A stretch of 64,000 bases of DNA from NCBI GenBank assembly GCA_026874595.1, contig CM049312.1, forward strand, positions 29,315,456 through 29,379,455, in the 5' to 3' direction. Below are positions 35,506-46,856 of this stretch, one piece after another (position 1 is the stretch's first letter; the number at the start of each line of letters is the position of its first letter). The notes beneath the pieces were generated by a model. The model was not told the DNA's origin, did no database searches, and worked only from the letters and a program-made list of their open reading frames with translations. This DNA comes from Sipunculus nudus. Taxonomy: Eukaryota; Annelida; Sipuncula; Golfingiida; Sipunculidae. The position numbers were made by a program, and so were the translations under genes.

Positions 35506-35879
35506 CTACAAGCCAAACTCCATCCCTGCAGTGTATGTACTCATCTTAATCACTCAGCAGAAGCCAAGCCTTCAGCACCAGCAACAACAACTCGGCTAAA
35601 GACTATACCATCCAGCCCCATCACTCAAATCACATAACAATCACCTACTAAGGGTCTGTTTGCAAGCTTTTTATATAACAAAAGTTGTCTCTCTGATTTG
35701 CACAAATATGATATGCCAAAATGTCACTTGAACAACGTGAATGACAGGTATGTTGTAAATCTATTTCTTCCCTGGGAAGAAATGGTGGGAAGAAAGTATT
35801 TCTTCCCTTCCGGGAAGAAAGTATTTCTTCCCTTCCCTTCCCTTCCCTCCGGGAAGATTGTGCCAACCCTGACATATAG

Positions 35880-36740
35880 TATAAAAACTGTTTCTCAGTT
35901 TTATCTCCAAGTTTTGGCCTTCATGATGAGCGGGAAATCACACGTCCACCGTGTCCTCTGCTGTTAGCGTGACAAAAGTACCTGAGAACCGTTCTAGTTC
36001 ATATCTGGTTGTAACTCCAGCATTATGGTGACATTATGATGATATCTGTTTTTGGTGAAGTATCACTTAATATATAGCACCTCCTTTGCCATTGTTATTT
36101 TTGCGTACCTGCCAATGTTACTGTCAATGAATCAGGAGATATCTTCTCTATATATACAGTGAACACTTGACCATGGATTCTTGTTTTAATAAACAGCTAA
36201 CAGATTTTCGTTATCATGCAGATATAACCATGGTTAGCCCCGTGTAGCCGTGTTTTCAAGTTGCCGCTGATCTGAATAAACATTATATACCTAGTGACGA
36301 CATAAATATATTGTCGGTTGACCCATTTATTACTGCGCAACATTCACCTCTAATCATTTTCTTTTAATTACGTACTCGGGTGGAAATGAAATTTCACATA
36401 ATGCCAGTCAGGGCAGTAACGATCAGGAACTTTTACCATAAGTATGAATAATTTTTTAGGCAAATCTTTCTGTTGTTACACGTGTGCATTTATGTTAACG
36501 GCTGTTATGAAGACGTCACACTGTGCACACGTGTCAGTTGGACACGCTTTATCACCGCCTTTGAGGGGGTACGAACACAAAACATGCCAAAAGCCATATG
36601 TCCAAATTATTTTAAAAATTATTTACAAAATTTGAAGAAATTGACCTCATTTTTCCCATATATATATTTTGGTATAATCTACAAAGTAAACTTTAAATGA
36701 ACTGCCTACCTGCCTGAGATCTTTGATCAGGTAAACGGAG
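35880..36740. repeat. duplicated segment, right part
   Basis: Aligns in order with 39480-40260: 'ttcatatctggttgtaac', 'gatataaccatggttag', 'cattcacctctaatca', 'gatcaggaacttttaccata', 'aacggctgttatgaag', and 'gagatctttgatcagg' followed by 'aaacgg'. Its first part also resembles 55235-55310 and 57040-57085. Short open frames here carry no signature. The role of the segment is unknown. Confidence 0.75.
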
Positions 36741-39479
36741 GATCATTGTACTTTGATCACGATACAGCATAAATTTAAGCGCAGGGCAGGATATCCTTTA
36801 GGCCTATACCACGCGTTAGCAGTATTTGCTTGCGTAAGAAATGGTGATTGATATATATGTTAATCTGGTGTTTACTGCAATAAGCAACTGCTAGAGTGCT
36901 CTATGGTATGACACCAGGGCTTTGTAATTATACAAATAGCGGAATCTAATAGAACCATTTCAATTAGACAACCTTTCCTGACGAGTGCAACACAGTGCAC
37001 TAAACTACGTAGTACTTAAAATGTCTGACAAAATTTGATTCCTATATATATAGGAAGACTATCACCGTGCCACGTTGTGCAGCTTGTGTCAAGCGGTATA
37101 ATTTGTACCTAGATGCCGGTATAATTACCTCATTAGTCCATGAAAATTTAAAGATTACTTTCTTGTCCACAAAATATATGAAAAAGTCTTGATTTATTTA
37201 CATGAATTTGGTAGGGGGGGGTTCTAGGAATTCGATATAACGTTAGAGAAAACAAACAGGAAAGTAGAAAAAGGGCATAAAAAGGGGGTGTATTGTCTAA
37301 ATCCTGACCAAGTTCCACATTTTCGCTTTACCAACCGATCTCAACTTATAATTTTTCTGTTTTGGCCCACATGGCCCATCCGTCCACAAAAATGAATCGA
37401 ACTTAATTGAGATCTTTCGAAGATATTATTTGGCATCTTCATTCTATCAAGTCTGTGGCAGTTGCGCTTTCACAGACCTTGATTCAGTGAGCTTCTTGTT
37501 CAGTAGCCGCCCTGGCGTGATTTTCATGAATAATGAACAAGGTAATTGAACCAATCAAATGACTCGCATACACTTGTATAGGGGAACTCCTGATGCTATT
37601 TCTAGATCAAACGTTTTGTAACGTCGGGAGGGCATCCGGAATTTGACCACCCAAATAAAACCATAAAAAACATAACATAACTAACTAATGAAAATATTAA
37701 CAGTATTTATTCATTCAGCAGGAGCAAAGTAGCCAGTTCTATATCCTAGAAGTAAAAGGGGTTTCTGTATTTGATGAATCCTCTCAAGTCACTATTATAG
37801 GTGTCGCCACATATTCTGGTATACAATTGACAGTTTTTACACCCGTACACATTTCTACTGATAATGCCGGAGGGGATGCGACAATTTGTCATTCAGAAAT
37901 CGATTCCCTAAGCTTATCATTTCTCTGATTCCATGCAACTTTTTTATGATACACAGCATCGAGCCTCCTTTTGATCATATAATAAACTGTTAGTGTTCCA
38001 TACACAGGGATAGGTTCCCACTCATGTCCTTACAATTTAAATGGACTCTGAAACGTACCGATGAAACAGACAGGTTTTGCAAAATTGGGCCCTTATATTG
38101 AAATTTATATTCTCTTAGTGCTCTCAGATTTACTTTGTTTAACGACTCTTAATTGAAATGTATAAATATGTTACTATAATGTCTGATTGGAATGTGTTAA
38201 AGTTCATAAGTACGAAATATAATGATTTCTTTGTTGAATGTGGCCAGGGTGGAGCCAGCATTGGCAAACCTCATAGACCGACCTATATTATTCCTTTGTT
38301 GTCCAGTTTCAGTCATGGCATATGTCTGGATTCGTATACTTAAACGGAGGGTAAAAAAAAGTTCTTTGTATAATTCCAAAAGTGATAAAAAATGCAGCTT
38401 TTGTATTGTTCATCAGCGTGTATATCAACTCAAATGGAATAATTTATTCCATCAACTGTGTTTATCCAGACTTTGGTGAGAATTCATTCATAGCCGTAAT
38501 AATTTATATAATTTACGGCGCCCCCGGGGCCAACAAAATACTATACTTAAATCAATAAAAACGAGAACATGACACTTGTTAATCGGCCAGCAAAATCAAT
38601 ATCAACCGACTGATTAAAAGAATTCACAGCCCAGCATCTCACAGGCTCTGGGATTGCAGCATAAGCAGCTCTGTGTATTCATAAATATAGTATAAGAAGC
38701 TGTACTATGCGTGAACGCGTTACACCTTCTCGCACATTTAGTAAGCAGGCAACCTTCTTTTATGTTTCAAAATCTGGTGTTTAGATAGCCATGATAACAT
38801 GACTCACAGGTTTTATTTCTTAATAAACAGTATTGACATCAGTAATATTTGAATGCTCGATATAAATATCGATTTAAACAATTAGCTATTTTTTTCAAAA
38901 TATTGTAAAGTAGTCATTCCATATTTGGTCTACGATAACCCAAACACTTCAGCCCCAACCGGGGCCAGACGGTGTCAGATATTCTCTCTTTTCACTCTAT
39001 ATGTATTATTTTTCAAGTAAAATAAAAAAAACAATATTCTGCCGCCATAAGAGTATTCAATTCAGGGGCGTTTCATGTTAATTGTTATATAAAGAACACC
39101 ATGTCTCCAGTAACTTAGTTATAGAAAAGGACAAAGCCTTCACGGCAGTAATATGATAAGAATAAACCTTCAATATTAAAACAATGAAATTAAGGCTCCA
39201 TTTTGTCATACTCCGCATGGTGTCCGCATAATAACTACCAGGGTGCATTAGACTTCTCCCCATTTTGACCTTAAAACCTGGGAAGTAGAAAAAAAGTTTA
39301 AGCTTAATAGCACCAGATTTTCCTTCTCCTTCTGTAGACTACTTCAGTTTGCATCATTACAGCTTATATTTCAAAATGCGTCTTTCAATGTGGTGATTAC
39401 ACTCTTCCTACTTTTTAACAAGTATATGCACCTGGTGTAATTGAACTTCTCAAGTTCCCACAAATCTAAACCGTTATTT
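36741..39479. other. gene-poor stretch
   Basis: No gene signature was found. It includes a G-run near 37213 and a short GC-rich palindromic patch near 38520. A 'catgataacatgactcacagg' block near 38795 faintly resembles the duplicated segment start at 32806 and 54857. Confidence 0.55.
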
Positions 39480-40260
39480 AATCTGCGGACACGTGTTCGG
39501 CACATACCCCATGGTGTTGGCGTCACAAATGTTACTTAAGCTCGTTGTGGTTCATACCTGGTTCTGGCTTCGAAGTGTTGATAATTATGATAAAATGATA
39601 TTTGTCCTCGGGAAAGGAGTCACATGATCCTTTGCATACTCCCTGTCATTGTTGTGAGGATTTACCTGCCATATTTACCTGTGAACACTTACCCTTTTAT
39701 TATACTAAGCAGATAATCGTTATAATGCAGATATAAACCATGATAGGCCTACGCCCCTTGTAACAGTGTTTCCACGTTGCTATCGACCAGAGTAAATATT
39801 CTAAATCACGCGGTATCATATGTTGAAAAAAGCAGGTTGGCCCAGTTCTTATTGCCTTACGTTAACCTGTACTGCGTAACATTCACCTGTAATCACCAAG
39901 TTTTATTTGGTTTTTGTTAGGTATTCGTGTGAAAATGAATTGGCAAAACAGTGACAATCAGGACATTTTACCACATGTATGAATAATTCCCGATACAAAT
40001 GTATCTGATTCAACATGTATACTACAGTATGAACGGCCATTATGAAGCCACTACAATATGCATCAGTGTTACTTTAACACGCTGTACTAAGACATACATG
40101 GGAGACATAAAAAGACATATCCAAAAGCTTGTGTACTGTAATAAACAGAATGTTTACATTATTATAGGAAGATGCATTTTTATGAACATTTTGGTACAAT
40201 CTACTGAGTACACTCTTACCTGCCTTAAATCTTTGATTAAGTGAACGGTGGCCCACGGTG
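39480..40260. repeat. duplicated segment, second copy
   Basis: Diverged copy of 35960-36740, colinear over about 700 bp, with many indels. Landmarks: 'gtggttcatacctggttc' near 39548, 'atgcagatataaaccatg' near 39726, 'cattcacctgtaatcacc' near 39879, 'gaacggccattatgaag' near 40031. Confidence 0.75.
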
Positions 40261-40518
40261 AACTTTGCTCACGTTAGTACATATATATCAGCACAGAGCA
40301 GGTCTACCGCACAGTGAACACATTGTTGGTGTGTATGCGTGATCAATCTCAGCGGAAGCTCATATTCCGTCGGATACAAAATTTTGTGCCTTTTCCCACT
40401 TTAAATATGATTGACACTGTTGGTATTGGTATATATTCGTATAAATACAGAGCTCTTGCTAAAATCCGTTGATGGTCGCCATTTGAAAATTCTTGTTCAA
40501 AGACAAAGTGTTCATGAG

Positions 40519-40638
40519 GTAAACGTCAACCCTGTCCCCCGCTGTCATGTATCATGATGTTAACGCCAACCCTGTCCCTCGTTTACATGTTTCATGGTGT
40601 TGATGCCAACCCGGTCCCCTGCTGTCATGTTTCATGAT
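40519..40638. repeat. 40-bp minisatellite, three units
   Basis: Three 40-bp units start at 40519, 40559 and 40599. Each carries AACG(T/C)CAACCC(T/G)GTCCC and TCATGT(A/T)TCATG. A single related unit is near 14205. It lies about 30 bp beyond the end of the gypsy pol, where a polypurine tract and 3' LTR would be expected. Confidence 0.85.
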
Positions 40639-40670
40639 ACTACGGATGTCGACAGATGGCTGTACGATTT

Positions 40671-43600
40671 TTATAGTCGAGTTGGCCACCCGAGAGACCC
40701 GCTGAATTCGTAAGGTGTAGGATAATTAGTGAAGCGTATGTTTCGCTTTGTTTTCCTGCGACCGGTGGGTTGGCGATCTGTGACCGCCGGGGTGTTATGG
40801 TAATTAGGCGCGGGTGACACCTTTGTTGGGGCAGAGGGGGGTTGAGCGCTAGGATTAATAACCTTTGTAGTGTCTGTTGATTGCGCAAGTGTGGAGTGGC
40901 GTTGTTTGCAGGGACCTTTGTGACACGGGGGATTGTGATCAGGCAATTTGCACTTGGGTTTGTGTAAGTTTGGCACGGTCAGTAAGTGGCCGGCCGGCAC
41001 TTGGGTATTATGCAATCGGGAATTATCCTTTGTGGGGCGTGTTATTTGACTGACCGGGCCCTGTTTGTTCAGCTGTGAACCCTGGACTGATCTACAAGTC
41101 TTACGCAAGGGGCGAGTGGTCATGCAAAGGTCCTTACCTTTGTGTTTCGGGCGAACAGGCAAAGACTTAATAACGCTAGGGTTATTTATTTGTTTCTGGC
41201 CCGTCTGTAATCTTTTGGGTCGTTGTGGGTGGAAATTCCATGCTATATTATCAGAAACCCTTGTGACTTTGGACCTGTGTACTGTTTTTGTGCGCCCTGT
41301 TACGGCATGTTGTAATTTACAAGTTGTACCTTTTGTGCGGTTGACGATCCACTGGGGATCGCATTTATTGGTGAACGTTAGTGGATTTTCCGCTTTTACC
41401 ACGACATGGTCACCCTCCCGTTAAAATGGTGCATTTGCAACATTTTCAGACTTCACCCGATCATTTACTCTACGGTGTTTAATCTGCTGTTTAGCCTTCT
41501 CCCATGCCTCATTAAGTGCCCGTAATCTGAGCGGAGTATTTGGGAATGATTTTTGTGTATTTTGCCAAGTGTTTAAAGGGGCTCTGGGGTGCCTGCCATA
41601 CATTAAAAAGTACGGACTGTAACCAGTTGATTTGCTTGGCGTGATGCGGTGGCCGTACAGAACATCGGCCAGGACGTCCTCCCAGCAGTAGGGTTGGTTT
41701 TGAACTGCTTTTGCTATCATATTTTTAATTGTGCCGTTCGCCCGTTCGCATTTACCGTTACTGGCTGGGTGGTAGGGGGTTGTTCGGGATTGCTCAATAT
41801 TAAGCTTGGCTAAGTAATCGCACCAGGCCTTAGCAGTAAATTCTGCTCCATTATCATGAACCATACGTCGTGGGGCATCATGCCGCGCGAGGTATTCATT
41901 GTGGAACGCATTCCACACACTTTTATTTGTTTTGTCCGGAATTGGATATGCTTCCACCCACCCTGTTAAGTGACAAATAATAACTAGGATGTACTTGTTA
42001 TTATTTGAGGACGGGACAAAGGGTCCTATCAGATCTATTCCTATGATTTCCGCGGGGCTATCCGGGATAGGCATTTCGCCAATTGGCACCTTGTCATGGG
42101 GCTTCTTTTGCCGTATACAGACGGGGCATGTTGATATAAAATCTGTAACTACCTGCCGCATGTTGGGAAAAGAATAAGCTTCTTTTAACCTGATCATTGT
42201 CTTTTCTACCCCTAAGTGCCCTACTTGGCTGTGTGCGTTTGAAATCACCTGATGGTGAAAAGCAGGGGGTAAAACCAACCGAGGATGGATAGGGTTAAGA
42301 GGGTCAGGTGACGTAGTGTCATAAAGCAAGTCATCAATGATGCAGGAGTTAGGATTTGTTTGCGCGACAGCCTGATTGCGTTGTGTGCCTAAATAAAGTC
42401 TTTGGTCCTCTTTCACTTTAAGTATATCTAAATTGTCAAATTGATGTCTGGGACTGTGTAACTCTGCACCGTCGCTATCAATCATGGCCAGTTCTGGGGT
42501 GTCTGGGAGGGGGGCTGAATCAGGAAGGCGGCTCAACATGTCAGCTTTCACATTTAATTTGCCCTGTTTGTACACAATTTTTGTGTTAAATTCAGCCAGG
42601 GTTAAAGCCCAACGTTGCACCCTGCTGTTGTTGATTTTGGAGGAGAATATTCCACAGAGGGGGGAATGGTGTACATACGCCGTATGAGGGCTACCATACA
42701 GATATGGCTTTAACTTGGTGAGGCAGTACATGAGAGCCAAGCCCTCTTTCTCTATGACCGGGTACCTCTTTTGGGTGTCGGATAGCTGATGGGAGACATA
42801 TTCTATGACATATTCAATCCCATCCTCATGCTCTTGCACCAGGACGCCGCCTATAGCGTTGTCAGATGCGTCCGTGTATAATTTATATTCAAGGTCGGTC
42901 CTAGGGTAGGCCATGACTTTGGCTGAAACTAGCAAGGATTTTAACTTTTCAAATGCCCGTTGATGGGCCTCGGCCCATGAAAATTTTTCCTTTTTCCTAG
43001 TGAGTGCGACCAGGGGGCCGGCTACCTCTGCATAATCCGGCATGAATTGCCGATAATAGCCAGTCATGCCCAAGAACGATCGGATACCCTTTTTGGTCGT
43101 ACGCGGTGCCATATTGGCTACCGCAGCTGTTTTATCAGGGTCGGGGGCTCGGCCGCCGGCCGAAATAATGTGACCTAGCAATTTGACAGAGGGGAGCGCG
43201 AAATGGCATTTTGATGTCTTTAATTTGAGGCCATACCGTTTGAGACATTCGAACACACGCTTGAGATGGGTTATGTGTTCTTCTGGTGTCTTTGAGAAAA
43301 CGACGATGTCGTCTATGTACACCATCGCAAATTTCCCCAAGAGGGCTTCCTCTTAACAGCGTTGAATCTGTCTCTGGAAGTGCGGAGGAGAATTTGTGGC
43401 CCCGAACGGAACCCGTAAAAATTCGTATTGCCCGCAATGGGTTACAAACGCCGTCTTTGCTATTGATTCTTTGGACATAGCCAATTGGTGGTACCCGCTT
43501 TTCAGGTCTAATGTAGTAAAAATGGTTGCTCCTTGCAGGGAATCAAATATATCTTGAATTCGGGGGAGGGGGAACCTATCCTTTACTGTAACAGCGTTTA

Positions 43601-44318
43601 AACGTCGGTAATCGACGCAGAAGCGCACCTCTGACGTACCAGGTTTCGGTACTAACGTCACGGGAGAGGCCCAAGGGGATCTTGAAGGGCGGATTACTCC
43701 ATTTTTTAGCATTTTGTCAACTTCTTGTTCAATTAGTTGCCGTTTAGCCAGGGGGGCTCGATAGGGCCGTTGAGCAATTGGCGGGCCTTCTGTTTCAATC
43801 CCCATGGGTTCTAAGGTACAGAGAGGCATGGGACCATCAGGGGGGGGGGCAAAAACATCTTGGAATTCCTTCAGTAGTTCGTGAATAGCTATGTTTTCGT
43901 TTGCTGGAATGGTATGAAAAATTCCGGGGAGTTGGACAGTGGGTTCCTGGATGAAAGGGTAACATTTTCCAAACCAGGTGAGCCGGGAAAATTCGAAATC
44001 AATGTGACTTTCTCCAAGGTCTAAAGCATCACTACCGATGATAATTTCGTGCGGCAAGTCCTGAACTACGAAGAAGAAAAGGGGTGGGAGGTTGTAGAAT
44101 TGAACATATGTTACACCCCGTACCCCCAGCTTGGTGCCTGTGACCGCTTGTAGCCCATGTGGAGGAGAATTTAGAACTAAATGGGGGTTTAAAACATTGA
44201 ACCGTATCAAACTATGGGATGCCCCTGTGTCTAACAAGGCCTGAAATGAGTGTTTTTGAAAATGTAATGTGAGAAAAGGGCGCCCCTGGGGTGTTGATAC
44301 GGTGCTTACAAGTTTTTT
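40671..44318 (-). pseudogene. gypsy pol polyprotein, two in-frame stops
   Basis: Pol is read in the -1 frame relative to gag. Order of domains: aspartic protease (LLDTGASHSL near 44210); reverse transcriptase (VDYRRLNAVTVKDRFPLPRI, TTLDLKSGYHQLAM, then the catalytic YIDDIVVFS near 43310); RNase H (LYTDASDNAIGG near 42880); integrase zinc finger (HSQVGHLG...CPVCIRQK near 42100-42230) and catalytic core (GIDLIGPF, DNGAEF, SNGKCERANGTI). A GPY/F-like module and a basic, proline-rich tail of about 190 residues come last. A TAA at 43353-43355 cuts the RT just before the YIDD motif, and a TAA at 41421-41423 separates integrase from the tail. Both sit in an otherwise unbroken frame, with no indels seen. 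The product would be inactive. Confidence 0.88.
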
Positions 44319-45580
44319 GGCTGGGGCATGGAGTAATCTAATGCAGTGTTTTGATCCATAGGCTGGACTAGGACCTGATCCTGGGCGGGCTCTGCACAAC
44401 AGTGTGGCGCTTGTGTACAGCAGTGACAACACGTTTGATGTTCATAGACCGTATCCTCTACGGCGTGAACCATGGGCTCAATATTTCTACGGCGCTGCTC
44501 ATAAACCGAGCCGGTATTACTGGGGGCGCGGCCACGTGGAGCGTAGCGGTGTTGCCTAGTGGGGTTTCTCGACTGAGCGTACCCACGGGGTGAATAATTA
44601 CGCCGGGGCGAGGCCGGCGGAGCGTGACGCGCAAGGTCACGTTTTAATGAGAGGCACTCGGCTTTGATGTGTCCAAACTTTTGACAATAGAAGCATTGAA
44701 TTGGATTGGGTGTACGATGGGTGCTTCCACGACTGGCCATAGGCCGGCCCCTGCCGCGTGAGCGACCTTTAGGTTGGTACGGCCGGATGGCATCGACCTC
44801 CATGGGGATTTCGCCCCGGTCGAGATCGTTATAGCACGCAATTTCGTCCGCTTTAGAAAGGGCGGCCTGCATGGCCTTGTCAAGGGAGGGTTGGGTGCAC
44901 GCGGCTAAAGCAATGTGATTTTCTAGGAGACCATTACAGTATGTTTTTACGAGTACCCTTTTGTCTGTTTCTGAACGTTCCTCTATGGGGTAAGCTTGTC
45001 GGGCGGCTCTACGGAAATCCTCATTATACAATTTTAGTGTGGACCGTGGGTCTTGGGTAATATACTTTAGATTATTCTTTAACTGTTGTTGTTCGTTGTC
45101 CGGAAGGAAGGCTTTTTGAATGTGGGTTTTTAGGGCGTGCCATGTAGGCCTCTTTACTTGCTTAAAGGACCTACCGTGTTCATCTTGGACGGTGCACATT
45201 TCTGTGTGCTCTAAACAAAAATCATCAACCGACTCCCTAATTTTGCCCATGAGCGTGCCCTTTACTACCTCTATCATCGCATCATCACTCCCTTCTAAAT
45301 CAATATAGGCTAAGTTCATGGCTCTTAGCCAAGCTCTAGTTTGGGTGAAGCTATTCCCTGCCGTATTCTCAATTGATTGTATTACTCTAGAAATTTTAGT
45401 TTGGGATGCCACATACCTGTTTGTGTCAGCTTGCTCCTTCAGGGATGCGGCCATGGTCTGTATGAGTTGCGCGTCCATCTTTTCTGCAGCCGCCGGCGAC
45501 GTCTCGGAGTTGATGGCTAGGTCGCTGAATTTCAGTACTAACTCCCCCGGAATGGCAGTATTACAGTCACTATGTGACAT
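44306..45580 (-). CDS. gypsy Gag protein
   Basis: A 424-residue structural protein that would form the retrotransposon particle. It has a helical capsid-like core (residues about 70-230, including WHALKTHIQKAFLPDNEQQQ), a basic RG-rich linker (KGRSRGRGRP), and one CCHC knuckle CFYCQKFGHIKAEC (CX2CX4HX4C) near residue 295, followed by an Arg-rich stretch and a Cys-rich tail (CCHCCTQAPHCC). The ATG at 45580 is the first in frame. The frame is intact and ends PKNL-stop. Pol overlaps it by about 125 bases in the -1 frame. Confidence 0.9.
   Translation of the reverse strand: MSHSDCNTAIPGELVLKFSDLAINSETSPAAAEKMDAQLIQTMAASLKEQADTNRYVASQTKISRVIQSIENTAGNSFTQTRAWLRAMNLAYIDLEGSDDAMIEVVKGTLMGKIRESVDDFCLEHTEMCTVQDEHGRSFKQVKRPTWHALKTHIQKAFLPDNEQQQLKNNLKYITQDPRSTLKLYNEDFRRAARQAYPIEERSETDKRVLVKTYCNGLLENHIALAACTQPSLDKAMQAALSKADEIACYNDLDRGEIPMEVDAIRPYQPKGRSRGRGRPMASRGSTHRTPNPIQCFYCQKFGHIKAECLSLKRDLARHAPPASPRRNYSPRGYAQSRNPTRQHRYAPRGRAPSNTGSVYEQRRRNIEPMVHAVEDTVYEHQTCCHCCTQAPHCCAEPAQDQVLVQPMDQNTALDYSMPQPKNL
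44312..44318 (-). promoter_or_regulatory. -1 ribosomal frameshift slippery site A AAA AAC
   Basis: The minus strand reads CCA AAA AAC TTG TAA in the gag frame, so the heptamer A AAA AAC lies one codon before the gag stop (44306-44308). It matches the X XXY YYZ rule and is known as an efficient -1 slippery site in retroviruses. Pol lies in exactly the -1 frame, and its protease follows within about 100 bases. I did not verify a downstream pseudoknot. Confidence 0.8.
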
Positions 45581-45649
45581 ACGGTTGTTACAAAAATTTT
45601 GAAGAGAACAATTAATAATGAATATGCCGAAATACAGATTCGATCACTA

Positions 45650-45673
45650 CTCGTAAATATTTAAATTTACGAG
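45650..45673. repeat. palindrome in gypsy leader
   Basis: CTCGTAAAT and ATTTACGAG form perfect 9-bp arms around a 6-base loop (45650-45658 with 45665-45673), between gag and the putative primer-binding site. Confidence 0.7.
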
Positions 45674-45690
45674 CTGGCCAACGCTCGCCA
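45673..45690 (-). other. candidate primer-binding site
   Basis: The minus strand reads TACA-C-TGGCGAGCGTTGGCC. An LTR-like end in CA, one spacer base, then TGGCG resembles a tRNA-complementary primer site. The priming tRNA was not identified, so the call rests on position and the TGG start. Confidence 0.35.
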
Positions 45691-45691
45691 G

Positions 45692-46130
45692 TGTAGGATA
45701 TTTTCCCACAGGAAATAGAAAACAACACAGGAATTACGTTTAAAATACCAGAATGGCCGAAAAGGTTGTCCAGATAACAATAATGACACTGCCAGTCCTA
45801 AAAGGGTGCGCGTAGTGAAAGGCTCAAACTATCGCGGCGGCTACTTATCTTTCGCCTTATGTCGACAAGTGTTTGAACCCTTCCAGCGCCAAGGTCAGAG
45901 TGAGTAACTCGGGTTATCCTCTAGCCTAGTTTTGGGTCCCCGGGCCGGGAGCTATCCTGATTGGCTGTCCCCTTAGGTGGGATCGCCCACTTACCCTCTG
46001 GGGTGTTATTATCAAAATAATGGGATATCCGACAAGGGGTCTTTGCGGCTTCCGTAAGGTTAGTTAACCGTGCGAATGTCATGGGAATGAGGAAGACATC
46101 TTGCCTCCGCATTACTTTACTTCAGCCCAT
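45692..46130 (-). repeat. candidate 5' LTR of the gypsy element
   Basis: About 440 bp between the (TA)n tract and the candidate primer site. It is GC-richer than its surroundings and ends in CA. No second copy was found in the window, so its identity as an LTR is inferred from position only. Confidence 0.35.
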
Positions 46131-46133
46131 ATA

Positions 46134-46138
<5 letters not shown>

Positions 46139-46191
<53 letters not shown>
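46139..46191. repeat. (TA)n microsatellite
   Basis: Uninterrupted AT run of about 26 units directly abutting the outer end of the gypsy element. Confidence 0.95.
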
Positions 46192-46192
<1 letters not shown>

Positions 46193-46856
46193 GGAGACCG
46201 TATCCTGGTTGTGGCCGAGGCTTTACTTGATAACCAGACAGTTAGGTCTCCTTTGAAAACCTAAATCAGATCACGGTGGTACTACGACAGTGCATGCGCA
46301 TTTTGAAAGTCAGTCTTAATGTGCAAAGCTGTCATTTTGATAAAATTTATATACATGAGTGGTCTAGATCTACTGCTGTAGTTGGTATAATCTATTTAAT
46401 GAATTTGTTTGAAAATCAAATTGTGAGAATGCTAGTATATCGTATTTAATACATTTTTGTTTTGGCATTTTGAGTAAGACAAAACCACACCCGTTTACAT
46501 ATTTGGTATTTCTAACAGCAGTTAACAACTAGATATTTCTTGGCACCACAGAAACTGTATTTTCACCAAATTTTGGGGCCAATATGGTGAATCACTCTTG
46601 AGAAAAGGGGATTTTATACTATTTTATACTGTTAAAATAGTAAGGTAGGTGCAGCAACCTGTCTGGTTGATGAGAAAACTCTCAAAAAGTGATGCACATG
46701 CCAAATTGCAGTCCAACACATTAACGATTCATCAGATATGAGGTACTTTCACCTAAACTAACGTATGTACGTATGGACCCCACACAAAAACGATTGCAGA
46801 TGGCACAGCCACTACTAAGAAGGAGTACAGGATGGAGATATCCAATATCAATGGAC

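Larger units (their letters stand above)
33061..35871 (-). mobile_element. complete hAT-superfamily DNA transposon
   Basis: A 2811-bp element. The left end reads CAGGGTTGGCAAACTTCC and the right end, on the opposite strand, CAGGGTTGGCACAATCTTCC. The 8-bp duplication ACATATAG is exact on both sides (33053-33060 and 35872-35879), the hAT target-site length. Subterminal arrays of GGGAAGAAA-type motifs lie at both ends (33078-33175 and 35765-35860), as expected for transposase binding sites. The single gene inside is an open hAT transposase. With ends, duplication and frame intact this is a recent and possibly autonomous insertion. It sits inside a duplicated host segment. Confidence 0.95.
40671..46130 (-). 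mobile_element. Ty3/gypsy LTR retrotransposon, 3' LTR not visible
   Basis: Gag, protease, reverse transcriptase, RNase H and integrase occur in the Ty3/gypsy order on the minus strand. No envelope-like frame follows. A candidate 5' LTR lies at about 45692-46130, but no matching copy is visible beyond pol (40300-40670), where a minisatellite sits instead. The gag frame is open; pol has two in-frame stops. The coding region has clearly higher GC than flanking DNA, in keeping with a recent foreign insertion. I did not assign a named lineage. Confidence 0.88.

Noticed and set aside
44402-44593. Plus-strand frames inside gag/pol, ORF2, UGT and TRIM genes
   Set aside because: They are antisense shadows of real coding regions and lack their own signatures.
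40671-46130. Assigning the gypsy element to the bivalve Steamer family or claiming an envelope gene
   Set aside because: I cannot compare sequences here, and the frame after integrase is a basic Pro-rich tail with no signal peptide or membrane span.
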